Shown here: positions 44,501-55,600 of the stretch, piece after piece
Layout: each line of letters starts with the position of its first letter
How positions within the stretch are numbered: position 1 is the first letter of the stretch
DNA from: Ferruginibacter sp.
Lineage (GTDB): Bacteria > Bacteroidota > Bacteroidia > Chitinophagales > Chitinophagaceae
Assembly (NCBI GenBank): GCA_013141115.1
Contig: JABFRP010000003.1
Coordinates: 248,001-312,000 of the forward strand
Direction: 5' to 3'
DNA length: 64,000 nt
Translations under genes and position numbers: made by a program
The notes under the pieces: model-generated
Told to the model about the DNA's origin: nothing
The model's input: only the letters and a program-made list of their open reading frames with translations
Databases searched by the model: none

Positions 44501-44644
44501 GGGGAATTGGTTCAAAAACGGGCATATTGGGTTGGTTAATTGGTAGACATGTAAATGAAGAGACTGTTTATTTTACGGTTTTAGAATTTGAAGTCATTTT
44601 TAAAGCGAATATTTTACTATTTTGTACCTCTAAAACTTAAAATA

Positions 44645-45172
44645 ATGACGGATTTCAATCAAAATGCAGATAAGGCTAAAGATCTATTGAACCTTGAAGA
44701 AAGAGACATGCAAAAACTTCCTCAGATGCTTAATGTATTAACTATCCTTACTTATATTGGATGTGCATTAGGTGCCCTTAGTACAATTTGGGGGTATTTT
44801 TCTGCGGAAATATCTTATAAAACATACCAACAAATAGGAACAGGAGGTTTAAAAACCGAAAATAAAGCACTCGACTCAATTATGTCTGGTGCCCAGGAAA
44901 TGGTTAAAAAATCATATGATAACCGTATAATGATATTGCTTTTTGGAATTGTGGGTATTGCAATGTGCTTTTATGGTGCCCTGCAAATGCGTAATTTAAA
45001 AAAACAAGGGTATTTAATTTATTTGGTAGGAGAGATATTGCCAATTATATCATTTGCTACTTTTATTGGATTTGGTAATTTATTGGGAGGAATTAGTATG
45101 GTGTTTACCGTGCTTTTTTCAGCTGTATTTATTATTCTATACACCACACAGCGGAAGGAGTTGGTTAACTAA
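44645..45172 (+). CDS. Multi-pass membrane protein of unknown function
   Basis: A 175-residue protein from ATG 44645 (a longer TTG-initiated frame adds an unlikely leader). Hydrophobic segments lie at about residues 32-55, 98-118, 127-143 and 147-168. The acidic N-terminus (KDLLNLEERDMQKLPQM) is cytoplasmic by charge. I do not recognise a family. It is divergent from hppA and ends in a strong terminator. Confidence 0.7.
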   Translation: MTDFNQNADKAKDLLNLEERDMQKLPQMLNVLTILTYIGCALGALSTIWGYFSAEISYKTYQQIGTGGLKTENKALDSIMSGAQEMVKKSYDNRIMILLFGIVGIAMCFYGALQMRNLKKQGYLIYLVGEILPIISFATFIGFGNLLGGISMVFTVLFSAVFIILYTTQRKELVN

Positions 45173-45195
45173 TAACCGGTTGTTAAAAATATTTT

Positions 45196-45227
45196 ATCCC
45201 GGCTAACTGTAATAGCCGGGATTTTTT
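45196..45227. terminator. Bidirectional intrinsic terminator
   Basis: Perfect 10-bp stem ATCCCGGCTA / TAGCCGGGAT with a 7-nt loop, followed by six T on the plus strand and with an A-rich left flank. It lies between convergent genes ending at 45172 (+) and 45232 (-). Confidence 0.9.
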
Positions 45228-45231
45228 ATAC

Positions 45232-46728
45232 TCAAATTAATGATTTAAAACCTTCGCCTAAATAATCCACAATATCGTCGGCAACCATCGCTTCCTGCGA
45301 TAATTTGGCCGCTGCAAAATCACCTGCAAGGCCATGTAAATAAGTTGCTAGTAAACAAGATTGTATGGGGGCATAACCTTGTGCCAGTAACCCCGTAATA
45401 ATTCCGCTTAACACATCGCCGCTGCCTGCGGTAGCCATACCGGCATTACCGGTATTATTAAAATAACCTTTGCCTTCGGGAGTACTTATAAAAGTATGAT
45501 GCCCTTTTAAAATAATATAAATATTGTACTCTTTTGATTTTTGTAAAGCCATTTGTAATCGTGTAAAATCATTCTCGGTTTTGCCAAACAGATGTTCAAA
45601 TTCTTTTGGATGAGGGGTTAGGATGGAATGATGAGGAATTAAAGCCAGTAATGTTTTATCCTGTGCTATGCTATTTAATGCATCTGCATCTATCAGCAAG
45701 GGCTTGGTTATTTTTTGAAAAATCTCTTTTAATAATTCAATATAGCTTGTATGTAAACCAATTCCCGGGCCAATGCCCACTGTGTCAAATTTTTCAATTT
45801 CGTTTGCTGATAAAAGGTAATCATCACCGGCAGTAACACACATGGCTTCCGGCACAGCGGTTTGCAAAATATTGTAGCCGCATTCTGGGATGTAACAGGT
45901 TAGTTTACCAACGCCACTTCTTAAACATGCTTTGGCACTTAGCACAGCAGCTCCCATCATGCCATAACTTCCTGCCAGTAACGCAGCATGGCCAAAGTTG
46001 CCTTTGTGTGTAAATTTTTTCCTGGGTTTATAGATTGACCGAATTAACTGTTGATCTGTTATTTCAAAAACTGTTTTTTCTGTAGCTTCAAATTTTTTAT
46101 GCAGGCCAATATTTAGAATATGAATATTGCCGCAATAATCTTCATTCTCCGGTAATAAAAAAGCCAGTTTATAATTTTGAAAGGAAAGGGTATGAGTAGC
46201 ATTTATAACTGTATTGTCTTTTGATGAAGTATCTGCAAACATACCACTGGGTAAATCAATGGCAAAGGTTATTACATTACATGTATTAATATACTGCACT
46301 AATGCTGCACTGATGCCATCTAAAGGTTTGTTTAAACCAGTTCCAAACAATGCGTCAATAATTATATCATCCTGCTTTATTGCAGGAAAAAAATCCGTGG
46401 ATTGTATAAAATGAATATCGGTACTGCATTCATGCAATTTGGCTAAGTTGGCTTGAAAATCTGCCGTACCAATTTTACCAAACTCAAGTATGTAAACTGT
46501 AACAGCAAATTTTTTTTCAATCAACATACGGGCAATAGCCAAACCATCGCCGCCATTATTGCCCTTGCCACAAAAGATGTGAAAATGAGTTAAAGAATAA
46601 TTATGCTGTAAAATCCACTCTACACATTTTGAAGCAGCTCTCTCCATCAACTGTATCGAAGCAACAGGTTCGTGGATAATGGTAAAAGCATCCCATTGTT
46701 TCATTTGAGCTGCAGAAAAAATCTTCAT
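45232..46728 (-). CDS. nnrD: Bifunctional NAD(P)HX epimerase/dehydratase (NAD(P)H-hydrate repair)
   Basis: A 498-residue fusion. The N-terminal NnrE-type epimerase (about 1-215) has CGKGNNGGDGLAIARML near residue 53 and ALFGTGLNKPL. The C-terminal NnrD-type ADP/ATP-dependent dehydratase (about 225-498) has KGNFGHAALLAGSYGMMGAA, LTPHPKEFEHLFG and NAGMATAGSGDVLSGII (catalytic Asp). It repairs hydrated, dead-end NAD(P)H. The fusion is common in bacteria and length is normal. Confidence 0.93.
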   Translation of the reverse strand: MKIFSAAQMKQWDAFTIIHEPVASIQLMERAASKCVEWILQHNYSLTHFHIFCGKGNNGGDGLAIARMLIEKKFAVTVYILEFGKIGTADFQANLAKLHECSTDIHFIQSTDFFPAIKQDDIIIDALFGTGLNKPLDGISAALVQYINTCNVITFAIDLPSGMFADTSSKDNTVINATHTLSFQNYKLAFLLPENEDYCGNIHILNIGLHKKFEATEKTVFEITDQQLIRSIYKPRKKFTHKGNFGHAALLAGSYGMMGAAVLSAKACLRSGVGKLTCYIPECGYNILQTAVPEAMCVTAGDDYLLSANEIEKFDTVGIGPGIGLHTSYIELLKEIFQKITKPLLIDADALNSIAQDKTLLALIPHHSILTPHPKEFEHLFGKTENDFTRLQMALQKSKEYNIYIILKGHHTFISTPEGKGYFNNTGNAGMATAGSGDVLSGIITGLLAQGYAPIQSCLLATYLHGLAGDFAAAKLSQEAMVADDIVDYLGEGFKSLI

Positions 46729-46828
46729 GTCTTAAAGTTACAAAAGATATGGAGGATGTACACTGTAATTTTTAACCCGGTAAAAGTAATTTATGTAAGG
46801 GCGTAGTAATTTTACAGCAGTTGAAATA

Positions 46829-47410
46829 TTATTTAGCAGATAATTTTTGATGCAGTGCTGTAACCTGTGGAATCAGCAATTCCTGTTCATCGTTGGTAAT
46901 AACAAAATCGCAGAGGCGCATTTTTATTGTTTCGTCAATTTGCTTATTCATCCTTGCCATAACCTCTTCTCTGGAAATCTTATCCCTTTGCATGGCCCGT
47001 TGTATGCGTAGCGGCGCAGGAGCGTAAACGCCAATTACATAATCCAGTTCTTCGTGTGCGCCACTCTCAAAAATAAGTGCTGCTTCTTTAATGGCATAAG
47101 GTGTGCTTTGTTGATGCATCCATTTTTCTGCGTCTTGCAAGGTGGCAGGATGTACCAATGCATTCAACAATTGTAATTTCCCCGGGTCATTAAAAACAAT
47201 ATCGGCAAGAAATTTTCTGTCTAATTGCCCATCCTTATAAACAGCTTCGCCAAATTGCAGCTGAATTTTTTGTTTTAATTCTTTATCGTCATTCATTAAA
47301 CGCTTGGCTGCATCATCAGCATAATACACGGGTATGCCCAGCACTTCAAATACTTTTGCAACAGTGCTTTTACCGCTGCCAATACCGCCGGTTATTCCTA
47401 CTTTGATCAT
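46829..47410 (-). CDS. coaE: Dephospho-CoA kinase
   Basis: A 193-residue kinase for the last CoA step. The P-loop GITGGIGSGKSTVAKVF is at residue 5 with the start at ATG 47408-47410. YYADDAAKRLM and EAALIFESG are conserved family segments. A longer frame to 47467 is rejected because it runs through the inverted-repeat spacer. coaD is also in this window, but the two genes are far apart. Confidence 0.94.
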   Translation of the reverse strand: MIKVGITGGIGSGKSTVAKVFEVLGIPVYYADDAAKRLMNDDKELKQKIQLQFGEAVYKDGQLDRKFLADIVFNDPGKLQLLNALVHPATLQDAEKWMHQQSTPYAIKEAALIFESGAHEELDYVIGVYAPAPLRIQRAMQRDKISREEVMARMNKQIDETIKMRLCDFVITNDEQELLIPQVTALHQKLSAK

Positions 47411-47429
47411 TGCCTTAAAATGAATTTGC

Positions 47430-47500
47430 GATTTTAGATCTGCGATTTCGGATTTTAAAGCCGTCATCTTGGGTAAATCTAAAATCGCAGATCTAAAATC
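47430..47500. repeat. Inverted repeat in the coaE-yajC spacer
   Basis: GATTTTAGATCTGCGATT (47430-47447) is matched exactly by its complement at 47483-47500, an 18-bp perfect pair around a 35-bp loop that itself holds related words (GGATTTTA, TAAATCTAAA). Vocabulary is shared with the pyrB-coaD spacer at 20272-20369. Confidence 0.8.
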
Positions 47501-47512
47501 TAAAACCAGGTA

Positions 47513-47854
47513 TTATTTTTTTGCCTCTTCAGCAGGTTTGTTAATGTTGGTGGTCCATTCCATACTGATAGCACTGCGTTCAATTTTGATATAACTGCCC
47601 GGGCTTACTTCCAGCATTAAAGTAGCATCATCATTTACTTTATTTACAGTGCCATGTATACCAGCAATGGTTACAATTTTATCACCTTTTTGTAAATTAT
47701 TGATAAAGGCTTTTTGTTGTTTGGCTTTTTTTGCCTGTGGCCTTATCATAAAAAAATAAAATACCACGATCATACCGCCCATTAAAAATAATGTGCTGGT
47801 GCTGCTTCCTTTTCCCTGGGGATCCATCATTAAAAAAATACTTAATAGTTGCAT
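47513..47854 (-). CDS. yajC: Sec translocase accessory protein YajC
   Basis: A 113-residue protein with one membrane segment at about residues 20-38 (TLFLMGGMIVVFYFFMIRP), followed by QAKKAKQQKAFINNLQKGDKIVTIAGIHGTV, the YajC signature. It associates with SecDF at the inner membrane. It lies 42 bp downstream of the DUF1573 gene in a minus-strand run of nusB, DUF1573, yajC and coaE. Confidence 0.92.
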   Translation of the reverse strand: MQLLSIFLMMDPQGKGSSTSTLFLMGGMIVVFYFFMIRPQAKKAKQQKAFINNLQKGDKIVTIAGIHGTVNKVNDDATLMLEVSPGSYIKIERSAISMEWTTNINKPAEEAKK

Positions 47855-47896
47855 GTTTGTTGTTTTATGTTAATTAGTTATAGTGTATAAAAATTA

Positions 47897-48361
47897 TTAC
47901 TTGTTTTCTTTTACTTCTCCAATAAGTTTTAAATGCGGAAAAGCAGGATTGGCATTGGAGTTTACGGTTACATCTTTTTCGTTATGGCCTTTTTTACCGC
48001 TGCTGTTAAATACTACTTTTATAAAACCTGTTTCGCCGGGTAAAATTGGTGCTTCGGGTTTTTCAGGCACTGTACAACCACAACTGGCGCTGGCACTAAA
48101 TATCATTAGTGGATTGGTGCCTGTATTTTTAAAACGGTAACTGTATTCTACTTTTTCCCCTTCGGTAATGGTGCCAAAATTAAAACTGCTGTCAATGATT
48201 TGAACTGTTGTTACATTTCTCATTGCATCAGCCTCTGCTGACAGTTTTTGCACTGCTTTTAACGAGTCTGTTTTAGAATCATCGGCAATTTTGTCTTTTC
48301 TCTTTACATCACATGATAAAAGAGTGAATGGAATGGCAATAAATAAAAAGTACTTTTTCAT
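47897..48361 (-). CDS. DUF1573-domain lipoprotein
   Basis: A 154-residue protein with a lipoprotein signal (FTLLSCDVK, Cys near residue 17). The DUF1573 immunoglobulin-like domain spans about 55-150: FNFGTITEGEKVEYSYRFKNTGTNPLMIFSASASCGCTVPE, with the conserved CGCT. Cell-envelope location expected, function unknown. It is often found near yajC and nusB in Bacteroidota, as here. Confidence 0.88.
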   Translation of the reverse strand: MKKYFLFIAIPFTLLSCDVKRKDKIADDSKTDSLKAVQKLSAEADAMRNVTTVQIIDSSFNFGTITEGEKVEYSYRFKNTGTNPLMIFSASASCGCTVPEKPEAPILPGETGFIKVVFNSSGKKGHNEKDVTVNSNANPAFPHLKLIGEVKENK

Positions 48362-48387
48362 TAGTAAGAATATTTGCTCAAAGATAT

Positions 48388-49320
48388 TTACAAGCCACTA
48401 TTTTTATGGCTCTTCTTATTAATTTTATTTTGCTGCGTAAGCTCTTTATGAATATTATCTAAAAGGCCGTTTACAAACTGGCCGCTTTGCACGGTACTGT
48501 ATTCTTTTGCCAGATCGATATACTCATTAATAGTAACCTTGGTAGGGATGGTTTCAAAAAATAAAAATTCGGCAACACCCATTTGTAAAATGATCAGATC
48601 CAGCGCAGCTATACGGTCGGCATCCCAGTTTTTTAATTTGGGTTTTATCAGTTCCAGGCAAACTTCAGCTTTGTCAAGCGTGGTAAGCAGCAGGCCTTTG
48701 GCAAACTCTAATTTTTCTTTACTTAAAATTGGACCAAAATCGTAACTGCCCGGCTTTTGTAAATAGTTTAGCACCAGTTGCTCCATCATTTCGGCATCAT
48801 CATCCCAGTTAATAAAGTATTCTTCCAGGTGGCTGATGAAATTTTCGTTGGGTAACAGAAGTGTTCCAAAAATAAATTCCAGTATTTCTTTTTCAGTCTT
48901 TTTTTCTCTTGACTGCACTTCTATATACTCTTTGTATTCTTCCGATGCAGCCAGTTCCAAGTATATTTTTTTCAGCAATTCGGGGTCAATAGTATGCTTT
49001 AGTTTAAACTCGGCAACAGCAGCATTAAAGCCGGGTTGCTCCAGTATTTTCCAAAGGGTTTCGTTACCGGCTATCTTGGTATTTACAGTAAGATCAGCCT
49101 CGCTGGGTAAATTTTTTGAAGCCCGGTGTTTTGCGGAGGTCTCGGAGTAACGGGCCACTTCAGTAATAAAGTAAACTAAATACGTAAAAAGATGGCGGCT
49201 CAGGTCTAATTTTTTATTCAGGATCACAAGCGGTTCGCCGGGTTTTACTTCTCCGCTCATACTGTCGATGGTATAAAGTGTTTGCATCACTTTTACCCTT
49301 ATGTTTCTTCTACTAATCAT
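48388..49320 (-). CDS. nusB: Transcription antitermination protein NusB (long form)
   Basis: A 310-residue protein with start at ATG 49318-49320. RRNIRVKVMQTLY at the N-terminus and, in the C-terminal NusB domain (about 190-300), DRIAALDLIILQMGVAEFLFFETIPTKVTINEYIDLAKEYSTVQSGQFVNGLLD identify the family. The roughly 150-residue middle extension compared with E. coli NusB is normal for Bacteroidota. It acts with NusE in rRNA antitermination. Confidence 0.92.
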   Translation of the reverse strand: MISRRNIRVKVMQTLYTIDSMSGEVKPGEPLVILNKKLDLSRHLFTYLVYFITEVARYSETSAKHRASKNLPSEADLTVNTKIAGNETLWKILEQPGFNAAVAEFKLKHTIDPELLKKIYLELAASEEYKEYIEVQSREKKTEKEILEFIFGTLLLPNENFISHLEEYFINWDDDAEMMEQLVLNYLQKPGSYDFGPILSKEKLEFAKGLLLTTLDKAEVCLELIKPKLKNWDADRIAALDLIILQMGVAEFLFFETIPTKVTINEYIDLAKEYSTVQSGQFVNGLLDNIHKELTQQNKINKKSHKNSGL

Positions 49321-49332
49321 AATAATTGGCGC

Positions 49333-49340
49333 CAAAGGTA
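49333..49340 (-). promoter_or_regulatory. -7 box of the nusB gene cluster
   Basis: TACCTTTG on the minus strand matches TANNTTTG, 12 bp before the nusB ATG. Confidence 0.55.
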
Positions 49341-49351
49341 GCTATGAATTA

Positions 49352-49503
49352 TGAATTAGTAAGGAGGAATTTGGAATTAGGGATTTGGAATTAGGAATTG
49401 GGAGGCAGGAATTACTAAAGGAATGTGACAAAAATTCCTGCTAATGAGTACCATACACTGCCGAATTTGTTCTCAATCCCCAATTCCCAATCCCCAATTC
49501 CTT
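49352..49503. repeat. Mosaic inverted-word spacer between nusB and groES
   Basis: Repeated words GGAATTTGGAATTAGG and GGAATTAGGAATTGGG at 49366-49412 are answered by CAATCCCCAATTCCC and CAATCCCCAATTCC at 49474-49501 in inverted orientation. The spacer separates divergent promoters and can fold into a long imperfect hairpin. Confidence 0.65.
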
Positions 49504-49552
49504 TAAAAACCTGACATCTTGTGTTAAACTTTCGAGTGGCATAGAATTAGCA

Positions 49553-49560
49553 TACCTTTG
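49553..49560 (+). promoter_or_regulatory. -7 box of groES-groEL
   Basis: TACCTTTG, an exact match, lies 38 bp before the groES ATG. Neither a CIRCE-type inverted repeat nor a clear -33 TTTG is visible nearby. Confidence 0.55.
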
Positions 49561-49598
49561 CCGACCGAATTATTTATCTAATCAAAAACAATAGAGTT

Positions 49599-49883
49599 AT
49601 GGCAACAAAGAAGTTAAACATTATCCCACTACACGATAGGGTAATTGTTAAACCAGCCGCCGCTGAGGAAAAATCTGCTGGCGGTATTATTATTCCTGAT
49701 ACGGCAAAAGAAAAACCACAACGTGGTGTTGTACTGGCTGCAGGGCCCGGAAAAAAAGACGAACCAGTAACTGTAAGACCAGGTGATACGGTTTTATATG
49801 GCAAATATGCAGGTACTGAAATTAGCGTGGAAGGTCATGATTATTTAATTATGAGAGAGAGCGACATCCTTGCAATTGTATAA
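49599..49883 (+). CDS. groES: Co-chaperonin GroES
   Basis: A 94-residue lid protein of the GroEL complex. [25 protein letters not shown] near residue 11 contains the mobile loop, and the C-terminus [13 protein letters not shown] is typical. Normal length. groEL follows 99 bp downstream in the same orientation. Confidence 0.97.
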   Translation: MATKKLNIIPLHDRVIVKPAAAEEKSAGGIIIPDTAKEKPQRGVVLAAGPGKKDEPVTVRPGDTVLYGKYAGTEISVEGHDYLIMRESDILAIV

Positions 49884-49952
49884 AAAAAGACAAAGAGATT
49901 GGCTGCAGGCGTAAAAAATATTTGCAGCTTATCTCTTAATGAAACTATATAA

Positions 49953-51617
<1,665 letters not shown>

Positions 51618-51648
51618 TTTAAAATGAAGAATTAATAACGAATAATTA

Positions 51649-51688
51649 AAAGTTCCTCTTACTGCAAAGTAAGGGGAATTTTTTTTTG
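51649..51688 (+). terminator. Intrinsic terminator of groES-groEL
   Basis: AAAGTTCC-t-CTTAC and GTAAG-g-GGAATTT form a stem with one mismatch and a 6-nt loop, followed by a run of T. Confidence 0.8.
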
Positions 51689-51759
51689 GATTGATTATTG
51701 ACTATTATTACTGAAACGCTCTCTTTATACCTTAATCATCAGCATAAATAAATATATAT

Positions 51760-52320
51760 ATGAAGCTCTACGTAAAAAATATGGCCTGCCTCAGTTGTAA
51801 GGTATTTGTAAAAGACGCTTTACTGGAACTGGATATTCACTCTGTAAAAGTAGAGCTGGGCGAAATTGATACCAAAGAAGATATCACTGAAGAAGAAAAG
51901 CTGCAACTGAATAAAAAAATAAAAAAAGTAGGGCTTGAAATACTGGAAAATAAACAGGGTATTTTAATTGAGAAAATAAGAAAGGTGATCGTGGATTATG
52001 TGTATCACTCGGAGGAGAAAGAAAATATCAATTTTTCTGATCTGCTAAGTCAAAAATTAAACTACAGTTACTCTTACCTGGCTAACTTTTTTTCGGAAGT
52101 ACAAGCCACTACTATTGAGCAATATGTTATTGCCTTAAAGATCGAACGCATTAAAGAACTTATCATTTTTGGAGAAGATACTTTAACAGAAATTGCAGAT
52201 AAATTGCATTACAGCAGCGTAGCACATTTATCGGCACAGTTTAAAAAAATTACCGGCTTAACACCATCGCATTTTAAAGAATTAAAAAAGAAGAGAAGGA
52301 TTGCGATACAGGATATTTGA
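51760..52320 (+). CDS. AraC-family regulator with HMA-like N-terminal domain
   Basis: A 186-residue protein. The N-terminal ~65 residues look like a ferredoxin-fold HMA domain with the metal-type pair MACLSCKVFVKDAL. The C-terminal AraC/XylS helix-turn-helix pair covers about 95-180: SYLANFFSEVQATTIEQYV, then LTEIADKLHYSSVAHLSAQFKKITGLTPSHFK. The layout suggests a metal- or redox-responsive regulator, but ligand and targets are inferred only from the CxxC. It is next to no obvious metal-resistance gene. Confidence 0.85.
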   Translation: MKLYVKNMACLSCKVFVKDALLELDIHSVKVELGEIDTKEDITEEEKLQLNKKIKKVGLEILENKQGILIEKIRKVIVDYVYHSEEKENINFSDLLSQKLNYSYSYLANFFSEVQATTIEQYVIALKIERIKELIIFGEDTLTEIADKLHYSSVAHLSAQFKKITGLTPSHFKELKKKRRIAIQDI

Positions 52321-52389
52321 GCAGTTGTTTGTTGTTTTGTATAGCATTCGGGCTGCTTCAAAATAGTTGCCGTAATCTCAAATATACTC

Positions 52390-52420
52390 TCCCTCTTGCT
52401 GAAAAGCAAGGGGGCTTTTT
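52390..52420 (+). terminator. Intrinsic terminator downstream of the AraC-type gene
   Basis: CCC-t-CTTGC and GCAAG-g-GGG with a 6-nt loop, then CTTTTT. The rest of the 307-bp spacer to 52628 shows nothing else I can name. Confidence 0.75.
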
Positions 52421-52627
52421 AATGTAACACCTGCTTAAAATGATTTTATCAAGAAGAGGTAATGAGTTGACTGTCTGATTATAAAATGATTGGGCGAAGT
52501 AATATTTTTACAATACATGATACAATTTAAACTACTAATCTGCGTTTAACAGTTACCGATAAACTCAATCTGTTGTTAATTTTATTAATTAGCGTATAAC
52601 GGTTAGGCAAAAGGGAAATTTAAGTTT

Positions 52628-55600
52628 ATGAAAAACTGTACATTATTACTGGTGGTATTATTTTTTCTTTTACCCAAATCAAATAGTGGCCAATGTAATT
52701 ACAGTAATACTTTGCCCATATCCGTAGGGCAAATAATTGTAGATACCGCATTTTGTCCATCCGGGGGAAAAATTACGCTTAATAATGTTACAGGTGGCGG
52801 TGGGTATTATGTTTACGAAATTATTTCGGGGCCGGTAATACGTATTATTCAATCGCAAAATGTTTTTAATGCACTACCAGCGGGCCAATACCGTGTAAGG
52901 GTAACTGGTTGCAATGGAGCTATTAAGGATATTTGGGCAACTGTTATAAACAAATACTCATCCATATCCATTTATAGCTGGCAACAAACTATTGAAAAGG
53001 TTAGTGGTTTGGAATGTGGAATAACAAATAACGGAGTTTATAAAATAACGAAACCCGCTTTTCCAGGCGGCAGTGCTCCATATCGTATTCAAATTGCATC
53101 GTCAACAAATTTTTCGGCAGTGCCTTTTGAACCGGGCTATGATTCTACAGTTTTCTCTGGCTTAAATGCCAGTGCTGTTTATTATGTTCGTATAACGGAT
53201 GCTTGTAATAATTTTCAAACAACCAGTTTTGCCACCCCGGCGGCTACACCGGTTGTTCCACTTTCTGTACCTTCTTTAACTTTTCAACGATCTTACTGGA
53301 CAGGCTCTTGCAGCGGTAATGAAACAATGAATATTGGTTTTATAGATTCTGCAACCGGGACGCCTTATAATGTGAATAATCTGTACAGCAATAAAGTTTT
53401 TTGGGGAAATAAAAACCTGCCTTATTTAAGAATAAAGATAGAGAATTCGGTTAATGGATATGTATATTCCGACAGGCATATTTCAGTTAATAATAATAGC
53501 AATTTATACAGTATATACACCAACTATCAATACAATGGAGAAACAGGGCTTACTGCACCCGGAACCGGTTTTGTATTATATGGATTTTATACAGCAGCTA
53601 CTAATACATTACCTCAAATGTATCCCGGTTCGGAGTTTCCGGCCAATGCCCCTTTAAAAATTACAATCTTTTTTCCGGGAGGTACTCATTGCGGTACTCC
53701 AGTACCTGCATACACTAAAACTTTTCTTTTTAATTTGGGTACACATGCTACCACGCAACCTAAAATAACAGCAATAAGCAATAATTGCAGCAGCTCGTCA
53801 GGTAGCTATTTCAGGGTAGATTATAATATCAATTTCTTTCAGGGAAAACTTTCGTTAGTTGATCCAAGCCCTGTTTATACTGTTCTTAAAACAGATATTG
53901 TTAACCCCGGCAGCAATACTTTTTCCACCCTATATTACTCGCCATTAATTATTGGTCACACTTACCGCTTAATTCTGGAAGATACCTGTGGTAGAAAAGA
54001 TTCCTCAGATATAGTGTATAACCCTGGAGGCAGCCTTGTGCCGGCTCCTGTAATCAAGGATACTGTTCAGGTAAAATACAAATGCCCGGCAAATCCTAAT
54101 GATACTATCTATACAATATTATTAAAGCCTTTACCCGCCGGTTACAATATTGTTAGCGCTTCTATAGCAGGCTATGGTAATGTAAGTGTTGTTGCTGTAC
54201 CTAACTGGAATGGGGGAACGCAAACAGGATTTAAGTTAAATAAATTATTGCCACCCGGCACCTATACTTATAAAGTAGCCTGGCTATATCAATGCCAGAC
54301 AGATACGATCGTTAATACTATTACTATTATACCAGAAGCATTAACAGCTTTATACAGCCGGGAGTTAATATTAACTTCGGCAAATTCTGCCATGACATGC
54401 AGTGCCAATGGCTTTACAGCAATTGAGGCTAATGTATACCTGAAAAACATTAATACTGATTACAGTTTTTCTTATTTAAGGCTTACCGGTGTACCTAATA
54501 ATTATGTTTTTCCATTAAAACAATTAAGCGGCAGCACTGTAGAAAATATTAATGGCAGTATTTATTATTATACCATATTAAGTGGTGATACTATTAAAAC
54601 AGGCAGCGGATATTCCGGCATTATTATTAACACAGGGCAGGAGGGAACTTATACTTTTGCTGTTGATATAAGATGCCCTGATGGTACACTTGTGGAAACA
54701 ATTTCTAAAAGTATAACCATTTCTTCCACAACACCGTATTTACCCAATACACCTTCTCTAAAATATGCTAATGCACTTATTTGCGATGGTGGCGGTACAG
54801 AAGCTAAAATTAATATGCTGCCCGTTGGAGGCACAAGGCCATTTTATTACGAATATAAATTGGAAACCTCATCAACCTATTTACCTACAGGAAATGGAGG
54901 CGCAGACAGTGTAGTGGTTATTACCCCTGCTCCGGCACCGGGTACCATTTATGATATCAGGGTAGTGGATGCCTGCGGAAAAACAGCCACATCAAAAGTG
55001 AGTATCGCAAGTTTTACCGGCAAATTTTATATTTATCAATATCCGCCTGATTGTATCAATCATCCTTTTGATACAAGGGTAACAACATCTGCTATCACTG
55101 GCGCATATTATACCTGGAAAAGAAATGGCATTACTATTGCCGAAGGATATAATTTATCCGGAGTTACGCTAACAGGAATAACAATGGACAGCATATCAGT
55201 AACAGTAAACATGTTTGATTGCTATACACGTACTGTTTCAAAAATAGTAGTATTTACCAATCCATGTGGCTTTATAGTACTTCCTTTAAAAAACCTGAAT
55301 TTTTTTGGTAACAGATTTTCAGCCACCAACGTACAGTTAAACTGGCAAGCCGAAAAAGAAGAAGATATGGAGCGTTATGAAATTGAGAAAAGTGTTAATG
55401 GCACTCTGTACAATTACCTGGCAAGTATTAAAGCAGAAAATGCCGGCATGAAATATTTTTATAACGACGACGAAACATCGGAACTAATATTTTACAGGTT
55501 AAAAATAATTGATAAAGCAGGTGGAATTACTTACAGCAATATTATTAAAATTGAAAATAACATTGCTGCCGGACTTACATTGCGAATTTCGCCTAACCCC

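Noticed and set aside
44588-44644. TTG-initiated extension of the 44645 membrane protein
   Set aside because: The basic extension is not followed by a better start context, and ATG 44645 lies just before the acidic cytoplasmic N-terminus.
49500-49598. CIRCE operator before groES
   Set aside because: No TTAGCACTC-type inverted repeat is present between nusB and groES.
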